A stretch of 64,000 nt of DNA from Cytophagaceae bacterium (GCA_027491315.1 JAIXWL010000001.1:1-64000); one strand, 5' to 3'; numbered from the stretch's first letter, positions 16,739 through 26,415 are shown. Notes: a model not told the origin generated them from the letters alone. A program made the numbers and translations.

Positions 16739-17953
16739 TTATCGATCAACTTCCCCCATAACCAAATCCAAGGACCCGATAATTGCTACCAAATCTGCCA
16801 AATAGCTGCCTTTTGCTAACGTAGGCAATACCGACAGATGGTGAAATGAGCAAGCCCTTACTTTCATTCGGCTAGGAATATCTGACTTCCCATCCGCACG
16901 AACAAAAAAACCTAATTCTCCTTTCGGATTCTCTGCTCGAACATATACGTCCATGGCAGAAGGTCTTATTTTCTTTGGGACCATTGCCTGAGGCTGGAAG
17001 TCTTTAGTTCTTTTACAATCTCCAACTAATTTATCTAGACATTGTTCGATGATGCGAATAGATTCTTCACATTCTCTAATTCGAACATGGTTACGGTCCC
17101 AACAATCTCCTATTTGTCCCATTGCCCCTTCTCCAATAGGTATATCAAATTCTAAAGAGGGATATACCGAATATGCATCAACCCTACGTAGATCAAAAGG
17201 CAATCCAGAACCGCGCAAAACAGGTCCCGTACATCCATAATTAATGGCTGTGGACAAAGGTAAAACTCCTATATTGGCTGTTCTCTTAATGAAAATACTA
17301 TTTTCCTCCACGAGGTTTTTTACTTCTTGAATGGTATTTTTTAACACGGGTACCAATTCTTTTACGCGCGCTTCAAACCCGACAGGTAAGTCATAAAATA
17401 ATCCCCCGATCCAAACATAATTGTATAACATTCGAGCCCCAGACAACCATTCCAATAAGCGTTGGATATGCTCGCGATCCCGCATTAACCATAAAAATGG
17501 CGTGTAAGCTCCAATGTCTAATCCATATGTACCAACTGCAACAAAATGCGATGCAATACGATTTAGCTCTGCCACTAAAACACGGATGTATTCAATCCTC
17601 AGTGGTAATTTACCTTCCAAATCAAGCATTTTCTCAATAGCCATCACATAGGCATGCTCAGAATTCATGGAAGCCATATAGTCCAGACGGTCCACGTAGG
17701 GAATTACCTGATTATAAGGCAGCGCCTCGGCATGTTTTTCGAAACAACGATGTAAATAGCCCAAATGAGGAACCACATCTACCACCAATTCACCGTCCGA
17801 TATCAATTCTAATCGGAGTACACCATGAGTAGATGGATGCTGGGGCCCCAGTGAAATGATCATTTCCTCTGATTTCAAATTTTCAAGCGAATATCGATTG
17901 GGGTCTGATAAGGCAAAATTTTCCGCTTGATATTGATATTGAAGGGGCTTCAT
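16739..17953 (-). CDS. nuoD: NADH-quinone oxidoreductase subunit D
   Basis: The 49-kDa-type subunit of respiratory complex I, part of the quinone-binding peripheral arm. The 404-residue protein has the family hallmarks SLGPQHPSTHGVLRL, HLGYLHRCFEKHAE, YVDRLDYMASMNSEHAY and the C-terminal PTLAKGSYLADLVAIIGSLD. It is not fused to NuoC. It stands apart from nuoKLMN at 53.7-58.8 kb, and no other nuo gene adjoins it; instead it is paired with a polyprenyl synthase. The leader contains a hairpin at 17989-18011 (GCCCTT / AAGGGC) followed by a T-rich tract on the minus strand. Confidence 0.95.
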   Translation of the reverse strand: MKPLQYQYQAENFALSDPNRYSLENLKSEEMIISLGPQHPSTHGVLRLELISDGELVVDVVPHLGYLHRCFEKHAEALPYNQVIPYVDRLDYMASMNSEHAYVMAIEKMLDLEGKLPLRIEYIRVLVAELNRIASHFVAVGTYGLDIGAYTPFLWLMRDREHIQRLLEWLSGARMLYNYVWIGGLFYDLPVGFEARVKELVPVLKNTIQEVKNLVEENSIFIKRTANIGVLPLSTAINYGCTGPVLRGSGLPFDLRRVDAYSVYPSLEFDIPIGEGAMGQIGDCWDRNHVRIRECEESIRIIEQCLDKLVGDCKRTKDFQPQAMVPKKIRPSAMDVYVRAENPKGELGFFVRADGKSDIPSRMKVRACSFHHLSVLPTLAKGSYLADLVAIIGSLDLVMGEVDR

Positions 17954-18058
17954 AAAACAAAAATGAGAAAAAAGGCTAGTAAATAAAAGCCCTTGAATGG
18001 GATTTAAGGGCGACTTATCAATATGTTTGAAAATTTACAACATATTTTAATTAAAGAC

Positions 18059-18089
18059 TTTGCGAAAAAAAATATTTCTTCTACCTTTG
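18059..18089 (+). promoter_or_regulatory. Promoter of rpmG-DUF4295(-ftsY)
   Basis: TTTG (18059-18062), a 19-base spacer and TACCTTTG (18082-18089) match the Bacteroidota consensus exactly. The -7 box ends 39 bases before the rpmG ATG, which rules out the upstream in-frame start at 18060. Confidence 0.8.
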
Positions 18090-18128
18090 CAGTCCGTTTC
18101 AAATGAGGCGAAAAAAGATTTTAATACT

Positions 18129-18311
18129 ATGGCAAAGAAAGGAAATCGCATTCAAGTAATTCTAGAATGCACTGAGCACAAAGAATCTGGGTTACCAGGA
18201 ATGTCGCGTTACATCACGACTAAAAATCGTAAGAATACGACAGCTCGTATCGAATTAAAGAAATACAATCCGGTATTGAAGAAAGTTACACTTCATAAGG
18301 AGATCAAATAG
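18129..18311 (+). CDS. rpmG: 50S ribosomal protein L33
   Basis: Small large-subunit ribosomal protein. The 60-residue product begins [18 protein letters not shown] and ends [15 protein letters not shown], as typical Bacteroidota L33 proteins do. It lacks the paired CxxC zinc motifs of the C+ form. The start at ATG 18129 is set by homology and by the promoter position. It is followed 18 bases later by the DUF4295 gene. rpmB, often found just upstream in relatives, is absent here. Confidence 0.95.
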   Translation: MAKKGNRIQVILECTEHKESGLPGMSRYITTKNRKNTTARIELKKYNPVLKKVTLHKEIK

Positions 18312-18329
18312 TTTTAATACTTAAGAAAT

Positions 18330-18482
18330 ATGGCTAAGAAAGTAGTTGCAACGTTAAAGAAGGAAGGAGGCGTAAAATACGCTAAAATCATTAAAGCGGT
18401 TAAAAATCCAACCACAGGGGCTTATACCTTCAAAGAAGAAATTATTCTTCAAGATGAGGTAAATGCTGCATTGAAAAACTAA
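18330..18482 (+). CDS. DUF4295 family small ribosome-associated protein
   Basis: A 50-residue basic protein starting MAKKVVATLKKEGGVKYAKI and ending QDEVNAALKN. The DUF4295 family is restricted to Bacteroidota and is nearly always found between rpmG and ftsY, as here. From memory, cryo-EM of a Flavobacterium ribosome identified a member of this family as a lineage-specific large-subunit protein; I am not certain of its official number. The position in a ribosomal operon and the Lys-rich composition agree with a structural role in the ribosome. Confidence 0.88.
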   Translation: MAKKVVATLKKEGGVKYAKIIKAVKNPTTGAYTFKEEIILQDEVNAALKN

Positions 18483-18520
18483 TTTTCAAGCGGGGCACCT
18501 TTTTTTCGCTAAGATATTGA

Positions 18521-18547
18521 AGTCCCTTCGTGAGGGACTTTTTTTAT
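18521..18547 (+). terminator. Intrinsic terminator between DUF4295 and ftsY
   Basis: The stem AGTCCCT / AGGGACT with a 5-base loop is followed by eight T residues. It lies 38 bases after the DUF4295 stop and 36 bases before the ftsY ATG, so ftsY depends on read-through or on a promoter I cannot recognise in that short gap. Confidence 0.85.
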
Positions 18548-18582
18548 TTTTATTACATTCGTTTTTATTTTCATTCAAAGCC

Positions 18583-19560
18583 ATGGGACTATTCGATTTT
18601 TTTAAAAAGAAACCAGCACCACAAGAACAGGAGGAGCTGGAAGCCTTGGAGAAAGGACTAGAAAAAACCAAGGAAGGTTTTCTTTCTAAAATGGGAAGAG
18701 CCGTTCTAGGCAAATCTAAAGTGGACGAAGATGTATTGGACGAATTGGAAGAAATCCTATTAAGTTCCGATGTAGGAGTCCCTACTACTTTAAAAATTAT
18801 AGATCGAATCGAACGCCGGGTTGAGCGGGACAAATTCGTATCTACCGAAGAGCTTGATCAAGTTTTACGGGAAGAAATTGCGGCTTTATTAGAAGAAAAC
18901 CAGTCGGCCGACTTACAGCATGCCTTTGCCGAACCCAAACAAAAACCTTATGTCATCATGGTAGTGGGGGTTAATGGGGTTGGAAAAACTACCACGATCG
19001 GGAAATTGGCTTCGCAATTCCATCAAAATGGGTTAAAAGTGGTTCTTGGTGCGGCGGACACTTTCCGTGCAGCAGCTGTCGACCAATTAAAATTATGGGG
19101 AGAACGGGTTGGCATTCCTGTGATAGACCATGGAATGAATACAGACCCAGCTTCCGTTGCCTATGACGCCGTGAAACAAGGCGTTGAAATGAATGCCGAC
19201 ATAGTCATTATTGATACAGCAGGTAGATTACATACCAAAGTGAATTTGATGACAGAATTGACGAAAATCAAACGCGTAGTTCAAAAATTCATCCCTGATG
19301 CGCCCCATGAGGTTTTACTTGTATTAGACGGTTCCACCGGACAAAATGCCTTTATTCAAGCTCAAGAATTCACCAAAGCAACTGAAGTAACAGCCTTGGC
19401 CATTACCAAGTTAGATGGCACTGCCAAAGGTGGAGTAGTCATTGGAATTTCAGATCAATTCAAAATTCCTGTCAAATACATTGGTGTAGGAGAAAAAATT
19501 TCTGATTTACAAGTATTCAACCGAAGCACATTCGTAGAGTCTCTTTTTGCCAAAAAATAA
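18583..19560 (+). CDS. ftsY: Signal recognition particle receptor FtsY
   Basis: SRP-dependent targeting GTPase at the inner membrane. The 325-residue protein starts MGLFDFFKKK, has a short acidic A region, the N domain, and the G domain with GVNGVGKTTTIGKLA, DTAGRLH and TKLDGTAKGG. The short A region is usual for Bacteroidota. ATG 18583 is preferred over an upstream in-frame ATG at 18517, which lies before the terminator hairpin. Its stop codon is inside a long palindrome shared with the convergent glnS gene. Confidence 0.96.
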   Translation: MGLFDFFKKKPAPQEQEELEALEKGLEKTKEGFLSKMGRAVLGKSKVDEDVLDELEEILLSSDVGVPTTLKIIDRIERRVERDKFVSTEELDQVLREEIAALLEENQSADLQHAFAEPKQKPYVIMVVGVNGVGKTTTIGKLASQFHQNGLKVVLGAADTFRAAAVDQLKLWGERVGIPVIDHGMNTDPASVAYDAVKQGVEMNADIVIIDTAGRLHTKVNLMTELTKIKRVVQKFIPDAPHEVLLVLDGSTGQNAFIQAQEFTKATEVTALAITKLDGTAKGGVVIGISDQFKIPVKYIGVGEKISDLQVFNRSTFVESLFAKK

Positions 19561-19610
19561 TACATATGGTAGAGACGTAGCATTGCTACGTCTCTACCAT
19601 ATGTATTATT
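19556..19610. repeat. Perfect 55-base palindrome spanning the ftsY and glnS stop codons
   Basis: The arms 19556-19582 and 19584-19610 are exact reverse complements (27 bases each) around a single T at 19583. The core includes GGTAGAGACGTAGCA. The ftsY stop (19558-19560) and the glnS stop (complement of 19606-19608) both lie within the arms. Such a hairpin could act as a two-way transcript end, although there is no T run longer than three bases. From memory, GTAGAGACG-type palindromes occur as dispersed repeats in several bacterial genomes, so this may be a REP-like element inserted between the two genes. Confidence 0.9.
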
Positions 19611-21273
19611 TCTGCTGTTTCGCCCAGGTATCTTTCAAGGTAACCGTACGGTTAAATACCAAATGACCTTCTTTGGAGTCTTTGTCTAGACAGAAATATC
19701 CCTTCCGCATGAATTGAACTGCATTTTCAACTTTAGCTTCCAGTAATGCAGGCTCTACATAGACTTTATCTAAAATTTGCAATGATTCAGGGTTGATGAA
19801 TTTCATGAAATCATCGCCTAACTCCGAGGCATCCTCAACAATCAATAATCGATCAAATAAACGTACTTCGGCTACTTCAGCATGAGGAATCGAAACCCAA
19901 TGAATGGTTCCTTTAACCTGTATGCCTGAGGTATCCTGACCAGATTTACTTTCTGGAATGTAAGTAGCACGAATCTCTTTCACTGAACCATCTTCATTCA
20001 ATTCAAAACTCTCACATTGAATGATATAGGCTCCTTTTAAACGAACCGATAATCCAGGACCTAGTCGGAAGAATTTCTTAGGTGGATCCACCATAAAATC
20101 TTCTCTTTCGATGTATAATTCTCTAGAAAAAGGCACTGACCTTTTACCTGTGCTCTCGTCTTCCGGATTATTTTCAATCAACAAATCTTCTGTTTGACCT
20201 TCTGGATAATTGCTAATGACCAGTTTCACGGGATCTAAAACTGCCATGTAACGATTGGCTGATTTATTCAAATCTTCACGAATACAAAATTCTAACAAAC
20301 TAATGTCAATTAAATTATCCCGTTTGGCTACTCCAATACGTTCACAAAAATTTTGAATGGATGCTGGAGTGAAACCTCTTCTACGTAATGCTGAAATTGT
20401 TGGCATACGCGGATCATCCCAACCTTGAACAATTTTCTCGTTCACTAATTGCAACAGTTTTCGCTTACTCATCACAGTGTGTGACAAATTCAAACGAGCA
20501 AACTCATACTGGTGAGTAGGGAAAATTTCTAATTTCTCGATAAACCAGTCATATAAAGGGCGGTGCACATCAAATTCTAAGGTACAAATGGAGTGGGTAA
20601 TACCCTCCATCGAATCAGACTGACCATGAGCAAAATCATACATCGGATAAATACACCAAGCATTGCCTGTTCTGTGATGTTCTACATGCCGTATACGGTA
20701 CATGAATGGATCACGCATGTGCATATTCGGATGAGACATATCTATTTTGGCTCGTAACACTTTGGCGCCATCTGGAAACTCTCCAGCGCGCATTCTTTGA
20801 AACAAATCCAAATTTTCTTCTACTGACCGATTGCGATAAGGGCTTGGAACACCGGGTGTAGTGGGAGTACCCTTCTGAGCGGCAATTTCCTCTGCAGAAG
20901 AATCGTCCACATAAGCCAATGATTTTTCAATCAATTGAACCGCATACTGATAAAGGGTCTCAAAATAATCTGAGGTATATAATTCGTTGGCCCAACTAAA
21001 ACCTAACCAAGCCACATCCTTTTTAATAGATTCCACATATTCTGTTTCCTCTGTAATGGGATTGGTGTCGTCAAAACGTAAATTAGTCTTGCCTCCGAAT
21101 TCCTTAGCTAGGCCAAAGTTGAGACAGATGGACTTGGCATGACCAATATGTAAATATCCATTAGGTTCTGGAGGGAATCGAGTAAAAATTCCTTGCGGAT
21201 ATTTACCTGCCGCTAAATCGGCTTGAACGATTTCTTCTAAAAAATTAAGGGATTTTGGTTTTAATTCTTCCAT
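19606..21273 (-). CDS. glnS: Glutaminyl-tRNA synthetase
   Basis: Class I aminoacyl-tRNA synthetase that charges tRNA-Gln. The 555-residue protein has [14 protein letters not shown] (the HIGH motif, about residues 36-49), the FDDTNP signature and VMSKRK (KMSKS-type motif, around residue 270), then an anticodon-binding beta-barrel region. Length matches E. coli GlnRS. Its presence implies direct glutaminylation of tRNA-Gln rather than complete reliance on the amidotransferase route. It is monocistronic and convergent with ftsY. A -7 box (TATTTTTG) lies at 21333-21340 on the minus strand. Confidence 0.97.
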   Translation of the reverse strand: MEELKPKSLNFLEEIVQADLAAGKYPQGIFTRFPPEPNGYLHIGHAKSICLNFGLAKEFGGKTNLRFDDTNPITEETEYVESIKKDVAWLGFSWANELYTSDYFETLYQYAVQLIEKSLAYVDDSSAEEIAAQKGTPTTPGVPSPYRNRSVEENLDLFQRMRAGEFPDGAKVLRAKIDMSHPNMHMRDPFMYRIRHVEHHRTGNAWCIYPMYDFAHGQSDSMEGITHSICTLEFDVHRPLYDWFIEKLEIFPTHQYEFARLNLSHTVMSKRKLLQLVNEKIVQGWDDPRMPTISALRRRGFTPASIQNFCERIGVAKRDNLIDISLLEFCIREDLNKSANRYMAVLDPVKLVISNYPEGQTEDLLIENNPEDESTGKRSVPFSRELYIEREDFMVDPPKKFFRLGPGLSVRLKGAYIIQCESFELNEDGSVKEIRATYIPESKSGQDTSGIQVKGTIHWVSIPHAEVAEVRLFDRLLIVEDASELGDDFMKFINPESLQILDKVYVEPALLEAKVENAVQFMRKGYFCLDKDSKEGHLVFNRTVTLKDTWAKQQK

Positions 21274-21332
21274 TCAATATACGTTCGTGACTATTCTGTC
21301 GTTTTAAGGGTTGAAATTGGTTAATTCAACTT

Positions 21333-21340
21333 CAAAAATA
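21333..21340 (-). promoter_or_regulatory. -7 box of glnS
   Basis: TATTTTTG on the minus strand matches TAnnTTTG, 60 bases upstream of the glnS ATG. No clear TTG is seen at the -33 distance. The remaining spacer up to 21521 shows no recognisable gene. Confidence 0.4.
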
Positions 21341-21521
21341 AGCAATATTTAAGCTATGCCTACAGAAAGCTAACAGAATATTCGCCTTTTAAAATTTAAT
21401 TGTTGTTTTCTGTGCCATTTAATAAATTTCTTGCCCTACATAAGATATTTTTAATTAATTTAGTGCCTAATTCAATAGGTAGCTTTATTGTTTAATTAAT
21501 CTACTCAAACTCGTTCTTAAC

Positions 21522-23999
21522 ATGATGAACAAATTCTTCAAATTCAATTTATCCGCCATTCTAGTTTTCTTGATGGCTTATTCTGTCTCAGCTCAACTTA
21601 TTAATGGAAAACTAGGTGATCAAACTACACTAGTTAAAAACGGAGAAGCTAAGGCACTTGTAGCATCTGGTTGCCCAGCAGGTACTTATTTCGATTGGGG
21701 CTTTTACAAAAATGAGCCTAATGGTGGTGGTGTTACTTATTTCCCAATGGCTGATTGGGATGCTGCCTATTCAGGAAATGGAGTAGCTGATAATAACGTA
21801 ACAGCGCTTGCTTTAACTTTGGACAATAAACCAGGTGGTAATATTCCTCCATACGTATATGAATTAAAATGTGTCACTACTTTAGGTGGTAGTACCATTG
21901 CTCCTGGAACAATGGCTTCCAAGGTAACCATCCAAGTAGTAGATCCTGCAACTTATGCTCCAGCACTTTCTATGTTAGCCGGAAGTATTGTTTGCGGAGA
22001 TATTAACGATCCAAATTCAGGTTCCATTTCATTAAGAGCCTCTGGTTGTCCAGATGGTACTTTATGGTATTTACCTGTTAACAATAAGACAGTTGAAATT
22101 GCTAATTGGGATGCCATTAAAATTTCTGGAACTGACTATATTACTGGTCGTTACAGTGTTAGTTGCATCATCAATTACTCAGATAATGTTGCAGCATTAG
22201 GTTCTGCAACTAATATTCCTAAGAAGGAATATTCTAGAGCAGCTGGATACGATGTTAAAAAAGGATATGCTGTTCCAACGGTATTCGTAAACAGTGTAAA
22301 TAGTTTATTACCTGACAATGATACCAAAGAAGTTTGTCAAGGAACTTTAGTGGACTTAGGTATATACACGAATCCACAAAGAAACAATACCTTAAATTTC
22401 AATCAATACAACCAATACTTTGAATTCCAATGGTTTGGAAAAGATGAGTACAAGCCTTCAGATAATTTTGGTGCCGATAGATTTGGTGCAACAGGTTTCA
22501 CTTCAGGTGTTTTAACAGCCAAGGCCGAGAAAAAATCAGTTTTATACTACGTAAAAATGACTGATAGAGCTGGTGTATGCGGTTCTAAAGAATCAAACCA
22601 AGTTCGTATTACTTATGTCGAATTGCCAAAACCAGGTCCTATCACTGGAAACTTAGGTTATTGCATCGAAGGTTCTACTAGTTTGAAAGTTGACTCTGCT
22701 TCCTTAGTACGTAATGAAGGTTATTTATGGGCAGCTAACAAAACGCCTACCAAGCCATCTAAATTCCGTTGGTATGTAGATGGAGTAGAAACTGCTTCAT
22801 TGGGTAATTTATCAAGCATCATTTTCAAACAAAATGCGAAAGTGAAAGTGGACTATGTATCTAACTACAATTGCCCATCTCCTGCTTCAGATGAAGTAAC
22901 TGTTAAAAACTTTGACAAGCCAGTAACGCCAACTATCACAGCATTGAAACCAGCGAATGGTTCATTGGTTACTGCTTCTACAGTCGGTTTCTGCGAAGGA
23001 ACTCCAGTGGCAGGTCAATTACAAGCTTCTTCTTTACCAAATGGTGAAGTTACTAAATGGGAATGGAGCAATGCTTTAACAAGCAGCTTGATTGATTACA
23101 ACAAAGTAGGTTTCTATACTGTTAAAACCATCAACGCGAATGGTTGTTATTCTGAGTCATCTGCTCCAGTTGAAGTTAAAGTGTTAGCTCTTCCAGCTGC
23201 TCCGACTATCACAGCTGGTGGTGCCACTACTTTCTGCGCCAGAAAAGATGATGACTATAGTGCATTCAACGCGGTAACCTTAACAGCTTCTACTTCTAAC
23301 AGTATTGTTAACTGGTATGGTAATGCGAATGCATCTTTATCTACTTTGAAAGTATTTGAAGGAATTAGAACTTCAGATACCTATTACACTAGAGCAACGG
23401 ATATTTACGGATGTATCTCTCCTGCTTCAAACAAGATTAAAGTAAGTGTTCAGCAAAATCCTGTGGCTAGCGATGCAAGAATTCTTAAAGAAGGAGTTTA
23501 CACATTAAAAGCTTTAAATTTCCCTGCAACAGTAACAGGTGGAACAGCTAGTGAATATGAGTGGAAATTCGGAACCACCGCACTTCCTTCAAAAAGCTAC
23601 ATTACAAAAGTGAAAACAAATGGAGATTACAGTGTTAGAAGAAAGTATTTGTATGCCATCGATGGTTTCCCATTAACTTGCTACACAGACTTTACTAAAT
23701 ATTCTTACACATTAGATCCTGAGTTTAACGGAGTTGCTATCTTCCCTAACCCAGTGACTAAGCCAGATGTTGAAGGTGTTAACATTCAAATCTTAGATGA
23801 CTGGACTAATGCAGTGGTTACTTTATATGATATGGTGGGCCGTCCAGTATATACAGGAAAAATTGCCTCTATCAATGCAGCAAACCCTGAGCCAACCAAT
23901 ATCCTTAAATTACCTGGATTAGGAAACGGTATTTACATTGTAACCATCACTGCTGACAACAGCAAATCTTATACAGGTAAAATTATCGTAAGTAAATAA
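21522..23999 (+). CDS. T9SS-secreted protein with type A sorting domain
   Basis: An 825-residue exported protein. Residues 1-25 are a signal peptide (FLMAYSVSAQ); the start may be at Met1 or Met2. The body is a series of Ig/PKD-like beta-sandwich segments rich in Thr, Ser, Asn and Gly with scattered cysteine pairs (for example ASGCPAGT and ASGCPDGT repeats near residues 49 and 172). The last 85 residues (starting NGVAIFPNPVT and ending YTGKIIVSK, with LYDMVGRPVYTG and NGIYIVTI between) are a canonical type A T9SS C-terminal domain, removed by PorU on export. The machinery genes porU and porV are at the end of this window. The passenger role may be adhesion; there is no catalytic motif. Confidence 0.9.
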   Translation: MMNKFFKFNLSAILVFLMAYSVSAQLINGKLGDQTTLVKNGEAKALVASGCPAGTYFDWGFYKNEPNGGGVTYFPMADWDAAYSGNGVADNNVTALALTLDNKPGGNIPPYVYELKCVTTLGGSTIAPGTMASKVTIQVVDPATYAPALSMLAGSIVCGDINDPNSGSISLRASGCPDGTLWYLPVNNKTVEIANWDAIKISGTDYITGRYSVSCIINYSDNVAALGSATNIPKKEYSRAAGYDVKKGYAVPTVFVNSVNSLLPDNDTKEVCQGTLVDLGIYTNPQRNNTLNFNQYNQYFEFQWFGKDEYKPSDNFGADRFGATGFTSGVLTAKAEKKSVLYYVKMTDRAGVCGSKESNQVRITYVELPKPGPITGNLGYCIEGSTSLKVDSASLVRNEGYLWAANKTPTKPSKFRWYVDGVETASLGNLSSIIFKQNAKVKVDYVSNYNCPSPASDEVTVKNFDKPVTPTITALKPANGSLVTASTVGFCEGTPVAGQLQASSLPNGEVTKWEWSNALTSSLIDYNKVGFYTVKTINANGCYSESSAPVEVKVLALPAAPTITAGGATTFCARKDDDYSAFNAVTLTASTSNSIVNWYGNANASLSTLKVFEGIRTSDTYYTRATDIYGCISPASNKIKVSVQQNPVASDARILKEGVYTLKALNFPATVTGGTASEYEWKFGTTALPSKSYITKVKTNGDYSVRRKYLYAIDGFPLTCYTDFTKYSYTLDPEFNGVAIFPNPVTKPDVEGVNIQILDDWTNAVVTLYDMVGRPVYTGKIASINAANPEPTNILKLPGLGNGIYIVTITADNSKSYTGKIIVSK

Positions 24000-24018
24000 G
24001 CTATTAACTTATATTAGA

Positions 24019-24048
24019 AGCCTCTCGTTTACTCGAGAGGCTTTTTTT
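24019..24048 (+). terminator. Intrinsic terminator after the T9SS substrate gene
   Basis: A 9-base stem (AGCCTCTCG / CGAGAGGCT) with a 6-base loop and seven T residues lies 20 bases after the stop codon and ends 6 bases before the ATG of the next gene, so it separates their expression or attenuates read-through. Confidence 0.88.
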
Positions 24049-24053
24049 ATGCC

Positions 24054-25103
24054 ATGAAACTACATACACTCCTTCTAGCATTTTGCTTGTTTCAAGCACC
24101 TTCCATCCAAGCACAATGGACTAATATCCTATTAGAAACAAAGGCTTCATTCCGTGCAATTCGAAGTCAGAAAGATCAAATATGGATTGGAGGAACACAA
24201 GGTACTGTTGTGTATTCTTTAGATGCTGGTAAAACTTGGCAAGAGACAAAAATTGCTGGGGCAGAAAAACTTGATTTTAGGGACTTAGCTATAGTCAATC
24301 AAGAAAAAATAATTTTAATGAGTGCTGGACCAGCTGAAAAAGGAGCAGCAAAACTATTCATTAGTAAGGATCAAGGGCAAACCTGGAATCTACTCTTTGA
24401 GAAAAAAACAGGACCCTACTTTTTTGATGCAATAGCTTGGAATCAAAAAAAACAAGAAGGAGTATTGTTATCTGACCCCATTCAAGGACAATTCCCCCTA
24501 TTTAGAATTAAAGCGAAAGAAGACCGCGTAGAAGAAATTAAGATAAAAGAATTTCCAAGCCTATTACCGCGTGAAGCTGCCTTCGCTGCCAGTGGGTCAT
24601 CCTTACTCTGGGTACTAGGTAAATTGAATTTGGTAACAGGGGGCGCATCACATGCTAGAATCATCCAAAGTGACGATGAAACATTTACACAATTTTTGGA
24701 TAGACACCATAGTACGCCAGCAGATAGTAGCAGTGGTTTTTTTTCCATTGGAGCTAGAAATAAATTGAATTATTGGGTAGTAGGCGGAAACTACTTACAA
24801 TTAAATGAAAACAAAATCGGGATTTTAGAAACAAATAATGGTGGCTTAACCTGGGAGAAAATAGCAGAATTTCCGAAATTCTATATGGAAAAGGTTCTTT
24901 GGACAGGTAAATATTGGGTGGTGATAGGTCCATCCCAAAGTGCAGCATACCACCCAAAAACAAAAAAGTGGATATCGCTTGGCGAAACCCACTTTCATAA
25001 TGTAATACTCCACAAAAAACACTTATTTGCTGTAGGATCTAAAGGCACATTGGCCACTCTTTCCTTAGCAGAATTAGACCAATTATTTCTTTCTAAAAAA
25101 TAG
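24054..25103 (+). CDS. Exported YCF48/sialidase-like beta-propeller protein
   Basis: A 349-residue protein with a signal peptide (residues 1-20, ending SIQAQ). Several Asp-box (BNR) repeats are visible: SLDAGKTW, SKDQGQTW and TNNGGLTW, each at the turn of a propeller blade, together with IWIGGTQGTVV and LFAVGSKGTLATL blade starts. This matches the photosystem II assembly factor YCF48-like / BNR-repeat family, common in Bacteroidota as exported proteins of unknown role. No sialidase catalytic residues can be assigned and no T9SS tail is present. The 3' end overlaps der by 21 bases on the other strand. Confidence 0.82.
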   Translation: MKLHTLLLAFCLFQAPSIQAQWTNILLETKASFRAIRSQKDQIWIGGTQGTVVYSLDAGKTWQETKIAGAEKLDFRDLAIVNQEKIILMSAGPAEKGAAKLFISKDQGQTWNLLFEKKTGPYFFDAIAWNQKKQEGVLLSDPIQGQFPLFRIKAKEDRVEEIKIKEFPSLLPREAAFAASGSSLLWVLGKLNLVTGGASHARIIQSDDETFTQFLDRHHSTPADSSSGFFSIGARNKLNYWVVGGNYLQLNENKIGILETNNGGLTWEKIAEFPKFYMEKVLWTGKYWVVIGPSQSAAYHPKTKKWISLGETHFHNVILHKKHLFAVGSKGTLATLSLAELDQLFLSKK

Positions 25104-26405
25104 AGAAATTGGAGTACCTTCTAATTTAAATGCCTTACGCATTTGATTCTCCAAATATCGCTCATAACTCTCCTTAATATATTGAGGCAAGTTACAGAAG
25201 AAAATAAAGGTTGGGTAAGGTGTTGATACTTGAGTACAATACTTGATTTTGATGTACTTACCTTTCCAAGCTGGAGGGGGATAATTGTTGATAACTTCCA
25301 ACATCACATCATTCAATTTAGAAGTTGAAATTTTCTGAGAACGGTTCTCAAATACTTCTAACATTTTTTCTACCACCTGGAAAATACGTTTCTTTTCCAT
25401 CACAGAAGTAAATATGACTGGCATGTAATTAATAGGTGCTAAACGCTCCTTAATCGCGTTTTCCAGTTTAATGGCTGTATTCGTATCCTTGGCTACCAAA
25501 TCCCACTTATTCACCATCAAAACTATACCCTTCTTGGCTTTATCTGCCATACTGATGATATTCATATCTTGGGCTTCTAAACCCGTATTGAAATCAATGG
25601 TCGTGGCATCAACTAAAATAATAGCTAAATCGCATTCCTCCATGGCCTTGATGGAACGAAGAACAGAATAATATTCAATATTATCGTCAATCTTAGCTTT
25701 TCTGCGAATACCAGCTGTATCAGTAATGATGAAATCCTTACCATATAAAGTATAACGATTCTGAATGGCATCACGGGTAGTTCCGGCTAAATCCGTTACA
25801 ATGGAGCGCTCCCGCCCAAGCAAGGCATTTAAGAAGGATGATTTACCAACATTGGGTCTACCTAAAATAGCCACACGAGGTACACCCGCTTCTGGGTTTT
25901 CAACACCTTCCTCTTTAAAGTGAGAAACCATCAAATCCAACATATCCCCTGTTCCACTTCCGCTTTCCGCAGCTATGGCATAAGGGTCGCCTAGACCTAA
26001 TTCATAAAATTCCGCGGCAACAAAAGCCTTATCATGCGTATCGGCTTTATTGGCTACAATAATCACGGGCTTTTTTGATTTTCTTAAAACTTTGGCAAAG
26101 TCTTTATCCAAATCCGTTAATCCAACTTGACAATCTACTACGAATAAAAGCACATCGGCTTCTTCCATAGCCATTTCTACTTGCTCACGAATGGCTCCTT
26201 CAAACATATCTTCAGAACCATGTACATAACCTCCTGTATCTATTACCGTAAAAAACTTACCAGTCCATTGACCATAGCCATAATGGCGATCCCGAGTAAC
26301 CCCGGACACATTGTCCATGATGGCCTTTTTTTGTTCAATCAATCGATTAAATAAGGTCGACTTTCCTACATTGGGACGCCCAACGATTGCTACTATATTT
26401 GACAT
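25083..26405 (-). CDS. der: Ribosome-biogenesis GTPase Der
   Basis: An essential double-GTPase for 50S assembly. The 440-residue protein begins MSNIVAIVGRPNVGKST and has a second G domain starting VAILGRPNVGKSS at about residue 178, with NKAD and NKWD G4 motifs, and a C-terminal KH-like domain. Upstream in-frame codons to 26462 are not Der-like, and they would overlap the upstream gene era; ATG 26405 leaves a 10-base gap after era. Expressed from the era promoter as era-der. Confidence 0.96.
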   Translation of the reverse strand: MSNIVAIVGRPNVGKSTLFNRLIEQKKAIMDNVSGVTRDRHYGYGQWTGKFFTVIDTGGYVHGSEDMFEGAIREQVEMAMEEADVLLFVVDCQVGLTDLDKDFAKVLRKSKKPVIIVANKADTHDKAFVAAEFYELGLGDPYAIAAESGSGTGDMLDLMVSHFKEEGVENPEAGVPRVAILGRPNVGKSSFLNALLGRERSIVTDLAGTTRDAIQNRYTLYGKDFIITDTAGIRRKAKIDDNIEYYSVLRSIKAMEECDLAIILVDATTIDFNTGLEAQDMNIISMADKAKKGIVLMVNKWDLVAKDTNTAIKLENAIKERLAPINYMPVIFTSVMEKKRIFQVVEKMLEVFENRSQKISTSKLNDVMLEVINNYPPPAWKGKYIKIKYCTQVSTPYPTFIFFCNLPQYIKESYERYLENQMRKAFKLEGTPISLFFRKK

Positions 26406-26415
26406 GTTATTAAAA

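Noticed and set aside
17989-18011. Riboswitch or attenuator in the nuoD leader
   Set aside because: A 6-base stem with an 11-base loop and a T-rich stretch is present, but no conserved riboswitch core or leader peptide is seen; kept only as a remark in the nuoD entry.
24054-25103. Sialidase
   Set aside because: Asp-box repeats are present but the catalytic Arg triad, Tyr and RIP motif cannot be found, so it is called only as a YCF48/BNR-type propeller.
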